The position numbers and the translations under genes are program-made. A DNA stretch of 64,000 nt. It comes from Albibacterium profundi. Lineage in GTDB: Bacteria > Bacteroidota > Bacteroidia > Sphingobacteriales > Sphingobacteriaceae. The stretch is taken from positions 248,001 to 312,000 of the forward strand of contig NZ_JBBVGT010000001.1 in NCBI RefSeq assembly GCF_042159835.1. The letters run 5' to 3'. Position 1 is the first letter of the stretch, and every line of letters begins with the position of its first letter. The notes beneath the pieces were generated by a model. It was given only the letters and a program-made list of their open reading frames with translations. It made no database searches and was not told the DNA's origin. Shown piece by piece: positions 26,241 through 34,774 of the stretch.

Positions 26241-27578
26241 CTAAAATCTTATTTCATTACCTAAGTAATAATCAATCACCTTCGTCCGATACAATAGATT
26301 GTATTTACTATTAATAAAATCAAATTCAGCTTTATTCATATTGGTCTGAGCCGTATTTAACTCGATCGACGTAGCCAGACCTACATCATAACGTTCCTGA
26401 AATACCTTATACGTTTCCCGTGAAGAAGTAAAAACCTCTTCTGAAGACTCGTACCGTTGCTTCGCTGCATTCAGGTCCAATACCGCCTGGTTCACAATCT
26501 TATTTAGGTTATTTTTACTTTGCTTCTCTGCAACCTTTGTATTTTCATATATAATTTTAGCCTTCCGGACTCCAATCCGCGAGCTTAGATTATTAAAAAT
26601 AGGAATACTCAGCGAAAGACCAATATAGCGACTGTAGTTATCACGCAATTGCTGTCTAAAGGGGAAAATCGCACCATTCTGATCAAGGTATGAACTTGTA
26701 TAGCCGGTGCTTAGACCAGATGATAAGGACAAGGTCGGAAAATACCGGCCTCTTGCGATGTCCACATCTTTCTCCGCTGCCAAGGTATTATACTCGGCCA
26801 TTCGTATCTCCGGAAAGAAATTTAACGCTTTGTCATATACGCCAACAGCGGAATAATTAGCTACCAAAGCTTCTACATCTTCAACATTCGGACTTTCCAA
26901 CACAATTTCTTTTTCCGAATCAATCTCCATCAATTGTTTCAAATTCAGTATCGATAACTCATAATCGTTACGTGAAGTCGTTATATTCAGTTGGTCGCTT
27001 GCTACCTGGCTTCGCGCTTGCGATACGTCGGCTAAGGTTCTGTTTCCCACCTCCATATTAATTTCTTCAACCCGCAATTGCTCTTCAGACAAGGCAAGTT
27101 GCTGACGACTAGCCGACCAAAGCTCCTTATGGGTCAGCGCCTCAATGTAGGTTGTAAACACCTGTAGAACCAGGTCATATTCCATTTGATCCACATAGCT
27201 CTGATCCGACTGCAACAGCAATTTATTGGCGCGAATTTGATTGATACGTTGAAAGCCCTGAAACAGGGTAACGGATAAGCTCAAGCTCCCGTCAACCGAT
27301 TTATTCGTCGTATTCCCCACCTTTCCGGTCTTTTCATCAAAATAATTACCACCGCTTAGACGGCCTCCTGCTGAAGCACCAAGGCTCGGTAATAAGTTCA
27401 TTTTTGATTGGAGCACATCCTGATCGGTTAAAGCCGCTCGGAACCGTGCTTCCTTAATCTGCAGGTTATTTTCCAGTGTGCTGTCGATTGCCGATTGCAA
27501 GGTAATCAACTCTTGTCCGCTCACCGGCATGATAAAAACCGTGAGAATAAATAGAATCGCTAAAAGTCGGATATTCAT
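26241..27578 (-). CDS. TolC-family outer membrane protein (ABC operon)
   Basis: Outer membrane exit duct for the FtsX/ATPase exporter, 445 residues from ATG 27578 (ATG 27587, three codons earlier, is equally usable and overlaps less sequence context). A signal peptide ends near SGQE, followed by two coiled-coil halves of the OEP family (LQSAIDSTLENNLQIKEARF at the start). It is the first gene of the operon; the permease begins 3 bp downstream. Upstream, in the intergenic region shared with the luciferase-like gene, lie two 16-bp palindromes and a TGGCATA block matching those in front of the response regulator and DUF4097 genes. Confidence 0.93.
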   Translation of the reverse strand: MNIRLLAILFILTVFIMPVSGQELITLQSAIDSTLENNLQIKEARFRAALTDQDVLQSKMNLLPSLGASAGGRLSGGNYFDEKTGKVGNTTNKSVDGSLSLSVTLFQGFQRINQIRANKLLLQSDQSYVDQMEYDLVLQVFTTYIEALTHKELWSASRQQLALSEEQLRVEEINMEVGNRTLADVSQARSQVASDQLNITTSRNDYELSILNLKQLMEIDSEKEIVLESPNVEDVEALVANYSAVGVYDKALNFFPEIRMAEYNTLAAEKDVDIARGRYFPTLSLSSGLSTGYTSSYLDQNGAIFPFRQQLRDNYSRYIGLSLSIPIFNNLSSRIGVRKAKIIYENTKVAEKQSKNNLNKIVNQAVLDLNAAKQRYESSEEVFTSSRETYKVFQERYDVGLATSIELNTAQTNMNKAEFDFINSKYNLLYRTKVIDYYLGNEIRF

Positions 27579-27607
27579 TTTGTACATTTCAGACTATCCT
27601 ATTACAG

Positions 27608-27618
27608 GCTATATGCCA
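27608..27618 (-). promoter_or_regulatory. Putative promoter core of the TolC-permease-ATPase operon
   Basis: On the minus strand TGGCATATAGC lies 53 bp after the proximal palindrome edge and is followed by CTGTA. This resembles a sigma54 promoter (TGGYAYR-N4-TTGCA) with GG-N10-GT spacing. The predicted start of transcription would be only some 10-20 nt before the first ATG. Confidence 0.5.
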
Positions 27619-27671
27619 CAACATTAATATGCTGATAAACAGAGCACTGCGCATAAAGCATTGAAACAAAC

Positions 27672-27708
27672 TGTTCATTTCCGAACAAAAGCTGTTCATT
27701 AACGAACA
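27672..27708. promoter_or_regulatory. Paired 16-bp palindromes between TolC operon and luciferase-like gene
   Basis: TGTTCATTTCCGAACA (27672-27687) and TGTTCATTAACGAACA (27693-27708), separated by 5 bp, centres 21 bp apart. The best-conserved pair in the window. Same spacing as the pair at 20281-20317, suggesting enhancer sites for the NtrC-type regulator; could also affect the divergent luciferase-like gene. Confidence 0.72.
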
Positions 27709-27757
27709 ATCAAGACCAATTCATTAGATTTGTATACACATTATATGAAACAGCCAT

Positions 27758-28789
27758 ATGGAATTAGGATTATGCACATTTGCTGACATGTTACCCGATA
27801 AACCGGGCAGCGGGGCGAATGCCCATCAACGTATCAGTGACTTATTAGAGGAGATCAAATTAGCCGATGAGCTTGGTTTAGACGTCTTTGGCGTCGGTGA
27901 ACACCATCGTCCTGATTATTCAGTATCCGCCCCTGCTATTATTCTGGCAGCAGCAGCTTCCGTCACCAAGAACATCAAGCTAAGTAGTGCTGTAACTGTG
28001 TTAAGCTCTGATGATCCTGTCCGAGTATTTCAAGACTTTTCCACCGTGGATCACCTTTCCGGCGGACGTGCGGAAATCATGGTCGGGCGCGGTTCCTTTA
28101 TCGAATCATTTCCTCTTTTTGGATATGATCTAAACGACTATAATGAGCTGTTTACAGAAAAACTTGCGCTGCTTTTACAGATCAACCAAGACAACGAACA
28201 AGTGAGTTGGAAGGGGAATCTAACTCCGTCGATCGATAACCGCGGTGTCTACCCACATCCTTATCAAGACAAACTGCCGATATGGATTGCAGCCGGCGGC
28301 ACACCCGCATCAGCCGTCAGGGCTGCAACATTGGGTTTACCATTAACATTGGCCATTATTGGTGGTATGCCGGAGCAATTTGTACCCTTTGCAAAACTAT
28401 ACCGCGACACTGCCCGAAAGAAAGGTGATGACCCCGCAAAGTTACAATTTGCCGTTAATTCACATGCTTACGTAACCGAAAACTCCCAAGCTGCCAATAC
28501 CGAATTTTACCCATATTACGCCGCTATGATGAACGCAGTGGGAAAAGATCGTGGTTGGTCTGCTTTCACGGAAGAGCAATTTAACTTCGCACGTTCACCC
28601 AAAGGAGCGTTAGTTGTTGGAAGTCCCGAAGAAGTCATTGACAAGATTCTTTACGAGCACGAGCTATTTGGCAATACCCGCTTTATCGCTCAGAGTAGCT
28701 TAGGTACCTTGCCTCATAAACAGGTCATGAAGTCGATTGAGCTATTCGGCACGAAAGTCGCCCCCGCCGTTCGCAAAGCTCTTCTATAA
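27758..28789 (+). CDS. Luciferase-like (LLM class) flavin-dependent oxidoreductase
   Basis: A 343-residue TIM-barrel flavoprotein of the bacterial luciferase superfamily, close to the Atu2307/SP_0267 subgroup by its N-terminus (MELGLCTFADMLPD) and the VFGVGEHHRPDYSVSAP motif. The HH pair and the GRGSFIESFPLFGYDL region would bind FMN and substrate; substrate is unknown for this subgroup. It is divergent from the TolC operon; a TAGATTTG promoter-like element at 27725-27732 lies 16 bp after the regulator-type palindromes, so the two-component system may influence it. Its 3' end overlaps the convergent GLPGLI gene by 6 bp. Confidence 0.9.
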   Translation: MELGLCTFADMLPDKPGSGANAHQRISDLLEEIKLADELGLDVFGVGEHHRPDYSVSAPAIILAAAASVTKNIKLSSAVTVLSSDDPVRVFQDFSTVDHLSGGRAEIMVGRGSFIESFPLFGYDLNDYNELFTEKLALLLQINQDNEQVSWKGNLTPSIDNRGVYPHPYQDKLPIWIAAGGTPASAVRAATLGLPLTLAIIGGMPEQFVPFAKLYRDTARKKGDDPAKLQFAVNSHAYVTENSQAANTEFYPYYAAMMNAVGKDRGWSAFTEEQFNFARSPKGALVVGSPEEVIDKILYEHELFGNTRFIAQSSLGTLPHKQVMKSIELFGTKVAPAVRKALL

Positions 28790-29578
28790 AAGAAAAGCTT
28801 TCGTCGCATCCTCTGAAGATGTTCCCCACATGTCTAGGTTTTCCTCTAAATAGGCCTCTAGGCCTTCCCGGTTCACCTGTTCTGCTCGGCGGGGCTCTTC
28901 TGGTGCTTTAATCGGGCCTGGCTGATCTATTTCTACTTTTGTAGCAAACCAAGTGACATTATCATGTGGTAGAGCCACCCCTAAGATCATTCCTGGCAGA
29001 CCGGAAAAAGATTCAGGACCGCCCGAAGGCAAAATCTCGTCGGTATAGAAGGCTACAACGTAAATCGAATCCATAATCAGGCCGTTAGCACGTTTGCACT
29101 CATAGCCTGCAATTTCGCGAACCTCGTTAGTATACTTCCACAGGATCTCCGGTTGCTTATCTTTCATCACAAAGTCTTCCTCATAAATCTTCTTCACCAC
29201 CGTCATGTCGCCCGTATCAAAATTAGTTAAAACCGTATTCTTTACCATCACCCACGGTTCGCTTGCATACCATCCCCGAGTAGACTCAGCCTCTTCGGTA
29301 ACCTGATACAGGCTCTGGTTTTTATTAAATGAAAGGGAAGTCTTAACCGTTTGAAACTGTGGCTGATTCTTACGATAATCTTCATAAATCTTTTTCATAA
29401 AGACATTATCTTCGGTTACCCTAGCCTTCATCTTGGCAAACATATTCACTTTCTTCTCGTACTCAATCTTTCCGCTTTCTACAAAATAAGCGTATTGTCC
29501 GTAACTCAATTGCGTTCCGATTAACACCAAGCTCACTATGAGCAAGCCATTTAAAGTTTTTCTCATCAATGTATTCAT
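28784..29578 (-). CDS. GLPGLI family protein
   Basis: A 264-residue exported protein of the GLPGLI family (TIGR01200), named for a motif present here as SGLPGMILGVALPHDN. Starting at ATG 29578 gives a signal peptide (MNTLMRKTLNGLLIVSLVLIGTQLSYG); a longer in-frame start at 29731 would run into the upstream barrel gene and is rejected. The family has no known biochemical function but is typically encoded directly after an outer membrane beta-barrel protein with a carboxypeptidase-like plug, as here (10 bp apart). The two probably work together at the outer membrane. Confidence 0.9.
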   Translation of the reverse strand: MNTLMRKTLNGLLIVSLVLIGTQLSYGQYAYFVESGKIEYEKKVNMFAKMKARVTEDNVFMKKIYEDYRKNQPQFQTVKTSLSFNKNQSLYQVTEEAESTRGWYASEPWVMVKNTVLTNFDTGDMTVVKKIYEEDFVMKDKQPEILWKYTNEVREIAGYECKRANGLIMDSIYVVAFYTDEILPSGGPESFSGLPGMILGVALPHDNVTWFATKVEIDQPGPIKAPEEPRRAEQVNREGLEAYLEENLDMWGTSSEDATKAFLL

Positions 29579-29588
29579 CGTGTTTATT

Positions 29589-32363
29589 TTATTTTGTATT
29601 ATTACCCATTTTATTAAAATCCCATATAATTGAGAACATGAAATACCGACTAATCGTGGTGTAGTCTGTTTGCGTAAAGCCGGTAGCATGAGCATTCCGA
29701 CTGAAACCTGTGTTCTGATCCAATATGTCATTTGCCTGGATTTTCAAAATCAGTTCATCCGTTTTCAAGAATTTCTTTTGTATACTCGCATTCCAGATCA
29801 AGCGTTCAAAGTCTTCGGCGAACACTTGGGTTGCCTCCGAATAGGAATATCGGGCATCTGATGCAAGCTCAAATTTCCCCGGAAGAAACAACCTGAAATC
29901 AGCGCTGGAATTAAAACCCCAACCTTTACTTGACGAACCCTGAAGAGAAGCTACGTTCGAGCTATACGAAGGGCCGGCATATACTCTAAATGAATATTTA
30001 TCCTTTTCATTCTTGCTGATGTTTAATGCAACTGATACGTTATTACTACTCGTTTTATTCAACTCCGAGTTGATAATATTATAATATGAATTTGTATTGT
30101 AGCTTAAATTTCCGCCCCAATCAAGTCCTAAACTCTTCAGCTTACTACCAAAATACATATAGGTCGAAAAGTTCATCGGTCGTTCGCCTTTTAAATTCTC
30201 ATAGCTATAGATACTCTTGCCTACTTCATCAGTTGTCGTATTGTTAATAATCGCATTGCTGGTCATCGAACCATTAAAGAACCAACTGAAGTACTGACCA
30301 CTCAATACTTTATAGGAATTATATCCACCGTTAATACTGTGTCTGAACGAAGGATCCAGATCAGGGTTACCCACTGAAATATTGAGTGGGTCGGTATTAC
30401 TTCGTACCGGCTGAATCTGATGGACAGAAGGTTGAGAGGTACTTCCATAATAACTCAAGCGGAACGACTTCTGGTTAGAAAACGCGTAAGTCCAGTTGGC
30501 TCTCGGATTCAGGTTAATAAAGTCACGATTTAAAATATCATCGCTGAACTGATCGATCTGCTTAAAGTTTACGTTCGCTGCTGACATGGTAATATTCAGC
30601 GTATTCTTATCTTTTTTATAATTCAAGGTGGCGCCCACCTCGTTTAACATCTGGTCTAGTTTAAAATCATTACTGAAGGTACTATCCAAGTCGTTATAGC
30701 CTCCCCCGTTCTGATTAAAGGATAAAAGGCTTGATTTACTGTTGTTCAGATTGAAACGATAATTAATGGCCAGTTTTAGGGCATCAGACAAGGGTTCCGT
30801 ATATGCTATGTTAGAATTAAAGACATTGCTTTCAGTCCGGTTGTTCTTTTGTTGATCAACGATCTGTGTGCTGTCGATCGACCCATTCTCCCCATAATAA
30901 TCGTTGGTTGATTTCAAGAACCCGATGACATTGTCCCGATTAACGCTCTGGTTCAGACCAATGGAGATCGTACGTCCTTCTTTCGCCAGTTTTTTATTCC
31001 ACAAGGCTCCGGCATTGAACGATTTGGTGTCACCTTCGTTTGAAATTTGCCGACTGCTGCTATTGAGCGGATCAAAGGCCTCGTTGAAAGTGGCCGACTG
31101 ATTATCACTTTGAGAACGGCTGTCTTTAAGCGTTCCGTCGATTGTCACGCGCAACATCGATGTACTATCAAAATTGACCTCATAACGCGCATCAGCTTTG
31201 TGCCTAAACATATAATTGTTAAAGAGTTCATTTGAATTTCGGTTCATCACACCCGTCGGCAGCTCATTCTGACTGATCGTATTGCGGTCGCCATCCACTT
31301 CTAAATCACCTATCTTGTAATTCGCGTTAATACTCTCCTTTTTATCATTCCATTTATTATCATAATGCGCACCACCCGATCGCGCCAAAGGAATACCCTG
31401 ACCATTGTAGTCGCCACTAAACGACTCAAGTTCATCCGATCCGGAGCTCGAAATAGAAATCATCCCGTCGGATACGTTCATATTGGTAGACCCATAGCGT
31501 TCACTATCCTGCCAATTCAAACCAATCTTACCCGTGTTCGCCAAGGTTCCATAAGCAGCAATTTTCTCGCTCCCCTTAAAGGAGTTCACCATGACCTGTC
31601 CCTCATATAAATCTTCGGTACCTATACCTGCATCTACTTTACCAAACATTCCGTTCTTGCTATCCTCTTTCAACTGAATATTCAAGGTCTTTGTTTTTTC
31701 TCCGTCATCAATACCAGTAAAGGTTGCCTGGTCGCTCTTCTTATCGTAAAGCTGAACCTTATCAACCATATCACCACGTATGTTTTTTGTAACCAAAGTA
31801 GGGTCATCGCCGAAAAACTCTTCCCCATCCACCAAAACCTTGCTTACCGTTTCGCCTTGCGCTGTTATATTGCCGTCTTTGTCTACTTGGATTCCGGGAA
31901 GTTGAGCTAATAAATCCTCCACTTTATCATTCGGTTGGATAGTGTATTTACTTGCGTCAAATTCAATCGTATCCCCTTTAATCGTAATCGCATTTCTTCC
32001 TGTAATCACCACCTCATTCAACAATTCGGACATGAGAAGCATGTTTACTTTTCCCAAATCCACCTCCTTGCTAGCCGAGTCCAAGGTAAATCTTTCCACA
32101 AAATCAGTGTACTTAGGATACGAAGCCGTTAAAATATACGATCCGGTATCTAAATCATTAAAAGCGAAACTCCCATCTTCGGCAGCCCGCGTGTAGTCAA
32201 CAAAAATCGAGTCTTGTGCTCTGAGCACAGAAATTACAGCATTTTTCAATGTCAATCCCGAGGTGGTGTCCACAATGGAGCCTTGTACCTTGTAAGGGCT
32301 CTGAGCGTAGGTGGTTGATAAAACTGAAAGTAACAGCACCAGCAATAAAATAGGCTTACGCAT
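29589..32363 (-). CDS. TonB-dependent receptor-like outer membrane beta-barrel protein
   Basis: A 924-residue outer membrane protein: signal peptide (MRKPILLLVLLLSVLSTTYAQ), a carboxypeptidase-regulatory-like beta-sandwich at about 24-105 (GSIVDTTSGLTLKNAVISVL), a plug-like domain (about 115-220, EVVITGRNAITIKGDTIEF and VSKVLVDGEEFFGDDP), then a large barrel of the OMP_b-brl_3 type to the end. The early ITGRNAITIKGDTIEFDASKY pattern is characteristic of the group paired with GLPGLI proteins rather than SusC. Ligand unknown. The GLPGLI gene follows after 10 bp, indicating an operon. Confidence 0.9.
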   Translation of the reverse strand: MRKPILLLVLLLSVLSTTYAQSPYKVQGSIVDTTSGLTLKNAVISVLRAQDSIFVDYTRAAEDGSFAFNDLDTGSYILTASYPKYTDFVERFTLDSASKEVDLGKVNMLLMSELLNEVVITGRNAITIKGDTIEFDASKYTIQPNDKVEDLLAQLPGIQVDKDGNITAQGETVSKVLVDGEEFFGDDPTLVTKNIRGDMVDKVQLYDKKSDQATFTGIDDGEKTKTLNIQLKEDSKNGMFGKVDAGIGTEDLYEGQVMVNSFKGSEKIAAYGTLANTGKIGLNWQDSERYGSTNMNVSDGMISISSSGSDELESFSGDYNGQGIPLARSGGAHYDNKWNDKKESINANYKIGDLEVDGDRNTISQNELPTGVMNRNSNELFNNYMFRHKADARYEVNFDSTSMLRVTIDGTLKDSRSQSDNQSATFNEAFDPLNSSSRQISNEGDTKSFNAGALWNKKLAKEGRTISIGLNQSVNRDNVIGFLKSTNDYYGENGSIDSTQIVDQQKNNRTESNVFNSNIAYTEPLSDALKLAINYRFNLNNSKSSLLSFNQNGGGYNDLDSTFSNDFKLDQMLNEVGATLNYKKDKNTLNITMSAANVNFKQIDQFSDDILNRDFINLNPRANWTYAFSNQKSFRLSYYGSTSQPSVHQIQPVRSNTDPLNISVGNPDLDPSFRHSINGGYNSYKVLSGQYFSWFFNGSMTSNAIINNTTTDEVGKSIYSYENLKGERPMNFSTYMYFGSKLKSLGLDWGGNLSYNTNSYYNIINSELNKTSSNNVSVALNISKNEKDKYSFRVYAGPSYSSNVASLQGSSSKGWGFNSSADFRLFLPGKFELASDARYSYSEATQVFAEDFERLIWNASIQKKFLKTDELILKIQANDILDQNTGFSRNAHATGFTQTDYTTISRYFMFSIIWDFNKMGNNTK

Positions 32364-32608
32364 AAAAGGTTTATTTAGTAATTTGAGTTTATTTTAAGTC
32401 TCTGTAAAAAATCTATTTGCAATAATACGATAAAAACATAAAAATACGAATTAATCGTAATAACTTTCTACTTCCTCTCCTGATCACATCTCTTAGACAC
32501 AGAAGGCTGCATTTGTTACAAGGTTAAATTGTTTTGTTTATGTGAAATTAACTCCTTTACTGTATTATTCTTAAATTTTAACTATTTTTAACAAAACCTT
32601 AATTATAT

Positions 32609-33502
32609 ATGGAAAACATAAATTCACCTTTGTCTCGCAGAAAGGCACTTAAATTTGCAACAGTAACTTCCGCCACAATCCTTAGTAGCAGTTTGCTCGG
32701 CAGAGTATCAGCAGCTGAACATATATTGCCAACTGAATTACGAGGTCGAGTTAACCATTCTGCCTGCCGTTGGTGTTATGACTCTATCCCTTTTGAAGAC
32801 CTCTGTATCGCCGCGAAAAAAATAGGGTTAAAATCCATCGAACTGGTTGACCCTGAAGGCTGGCCCATCTTGAAAAAACACGGCCTCACCTGTGCACTTC
32901 CTCAAGGTGCAGGATTGGGTATCGAACGGGGATTTAACAATCCCACACTTCACGACGAGCTCATCGAGAGTTACGAAACCATAATTCCTCAAGTTGCTAC
33001 GGCAGGATACAATCAAATTATCTGCTTTTCAGGTAATAGGAATGGTCTTGATGATGATCAAGGATTGGAAAACTGCGCCCTAGGCTTAAAGCGCCTCATG
33101 CCTACCGCTGAAAAATATGGAGTTACCATGGTAATGGAACTACTCAACAGCAAAGTTAATCACCCCGATTATCAATGTGACCATACTGCATGGGGAGCGG
33201 CACTTTGTGAGAAAGTCGGATCCGAACGATTCAAATTACTCTACGATATCTACCACATGCAGATTATGGAAGGCGATGTCATCGCCACCATAAAAAAATA
33301 CCACCCTTATATATCGCATTATCATACAGGCGGTGTTCCTGGAAGAAATGAAATTGATGAAACGCAAGAACTCTACTACCCTGCTATTATAAAAGCCATT
33401 CTCGACACAGGCTTCAAAGGCTTTGTTGCGCAAGAGTTTGTTCCGTCTCGACCCGACAAGCTAGCTTCACTAAGACAAGGTGTGGGAATCTGTGACGTAT
33501 AA
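32609..33502 (+). CDS. Exported TIM-barrel protein, hydroxypyruvate isomerase-like
   Basis: A 297-residue sugar-phosphate isomerase/epimerase-like TIM barrel (AP endonuclease 2 superfamily). The N-terminus has a twin-arginine-type signal (SRRKALKFATVTSATILSSSLLGRVSA), so the protein is probably exported folded. The barrel resembles hydroxypyruvate isomerase: metal-ligand candidates occur in MVMELLNSKVNHPDY, LLYDIYHMQIMEGD, ISHYHTGGVPGR and the C-terminal FVAQEFVPSRPD glutamate. True substrate is uncertain; exported members often act on glycosides or sugars. It is monocistronic, ended by a hairpin before the TPR gene. Confidence 0.87.
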   Translation: MENINSPLSRRKALKFATVTSATILSSSLLGRVSAAEHILPTELRGRVNHSACRWCYDSIPFEDLCIAAKKIGLKSIELVDPEGWPILKKHGLTCALPQGAGLGIERGFNNPTLHDELIESYETIIPQVATAGYNQIICFSGNRNGLDDDQGLENCALGLKRLMPTAEKYGVTMVMELLNSKVNHPDYQCDHTAWGAALCEKVGSERFKLLYDIYHMQIMEGDVIATIKKYHPYISHYHTGGVPGRNEIDETQELYYPAIIKAILDTGFKGFVAQEFVPSRPDKLASLRQGVGICDV

Positions 33503-33507
33503 AAACT

Positions 33508-33550
33508 AACTAAACATTTAGTTTGATATTCAGAACTAAATGTTTAGTTT
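33508..33550. terminator. Double-palindrome hairpin after the isomerase-like gene
   Basis: AACTAAACATTTAGTT (33508-33523) and its reverse complement AACTAAATGTTTAGTT (33534-33549) form a 16-bp stem with a 10-base loop, followed by a short T-run. Each arm is also nearly self-palindromic. Likely terminator for the isomerase-like gene. Confidence 0.65.
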
Positions 33551-33577
33551 TACTCGCATAATCAAATACTCTTGAAT

Positions 33578-34774
33578 ATGCACCTTCGAATCATCACCCT
33601 TCTTACCGTTATACTCTCCGCTTATGAGCTTGTTTCTGCTCAGGACTCGCTGAATAACGACTATCTTTTAAATTTATATCAAGCCGGAGATTATGCCCGT
33701 GCCGCAGAGTATATCAAAAGTACGGCAACTGATTCCATGGACATATCCACTCTCAAGAGCCTAGGTTATGCGTATCGGATGGGAGGAAATCTCGCCGCAG
33801 CAGAAGAAACCTATTATGCGCTTTACCAACAGGACACCTCATCGTTCACTACAATTATGAACCTCGCCAGTATCTATTTCAATCGTGGAAATATCCGCGA
33901 AGCCTCTTCACTATATCAAAGAGCCATGCTCATTGACAGCACAAATATCAAAGTTTACCAACGGTTATCGGAAGTTGCCGTCAAGCGCAATGAAACCCTA
34001 ACGGCTCACGGGTATCTCCACAAAGCTAACAGTCTTGACCCCACCAACGCTTCCGTAGCCTATAATCTCAGCATGCTGTCCATCAGTCTGCAAGCCTATG
34101 CATTCGCAGATTCCGTTGTCCACACCGCTTTGGATGCTGACCCGGAAAACATCAATCTTCTTTATGCAAAAGCCGTCACCAAAGACTATTTGAAAGACTA
34201 CCCGGAAGCTCTTGCGACCTGCGAACAGTTGATGGAACTCGGCAGTGATTCATTAATGATTATGTCCATGATGGGCGCTATGTATTATTATAACAAGGAT
34301 TATGAAGATTGTATCCAGACGCTTACTTGGCTTGAGAACCAAATCACCGATTTAAAAGAAGGCGACAAATACTATCTGGCCATGAGCTACTTAAGGACCA
34401 AGGAATACGAAAAAGGTTTCACCTACCTAGATGCAGCCATCGAGCAGTCTATTTCTCCGAATACCGCACGTTACTACCGGGAGAAAGGAGAAATCCAACA
34501 CCTGATCGGTCACCATAAGTCGGCCGTAGCCTCCTACCGACGCAGCCTTGATTTCAGTTCCAGTGCTGTAGCCTACTATCAGTTGGCGCTAATTAACGAC
34601 TACTATCTTAAAAGTGAAGACGAAGCGCTCGTTTATTACAGGCAATTTGTCAAAATGCAAGAAGTTGGTCCAGCTCAGCCCGATATCCTAGAATTTGTCC
34701 AAAGTCGCATTCAAGATATCGTAAAACCATCTGCCGGCCGCGCCCTTACTGATTCTTTAGCTCCTCCGCAGTAA
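33578..34774 (+). CDS. Exported tetratricopeptide-repeat protein
   Basis: A 398-residue protein from ATG 33578 (a TTG six bases earlier is also in frame) with a signal peptide ending near VSAQD. The rest is a run of about ten TPR-type helix pairs; clear units include NLASIYFNRGNIREASSLYQRAMLID, KAVTKDYLKDYPEALATCEQL and REKGEIQHLIGHHKSAVASYRRSL. It is probably a periplasmic scaffold for protein-protein contacts; partners are unknown. Its 3' end overlaps the convergent cytochrome gene by 29 bp. Confidence 0.86.
   Translation: MHLRIITLLTVILSAYELVSAQDSLNNDYLLNLYQAGDYARAAEYIKSTATDSMDISTLKSLGYAYRMGGNLAAAEETYYALYQQDTSSFTTIMNLASIYFNRGNIREASSLYQRAMLIDSTNIKVYQRLSEVAVKRNETLTAHGYLHKANSLDPTNASVAYNLSMLSISLQAYAFADSVVHTALDADPENINLLYAKAVTKDYLKDYPEALATCEQLMELGSDSLMIMSMMGAMYYYNKDYEDCIQTLTWLENQITDLKEGDKYYLAMSYLRTKEYEKGFTYLDAAIEQSISPNTARYYREKGEIQHLIGHHKSAVASYRRSLDFSSSAVAYYQLALINDYYLKSEDEALVYYRQFVKMQEVGPAQPDILEFVQSRIQDIVKPSAGRALTDSLAPPQ

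Noticed and set aside
29579..29731. Long start of the GLPGLI gene at 29731
   Set aside because: Would overlap the barrel gene by about 140 bp and place 51 residues before a good signal peptide; ATG 29578 is preferred.
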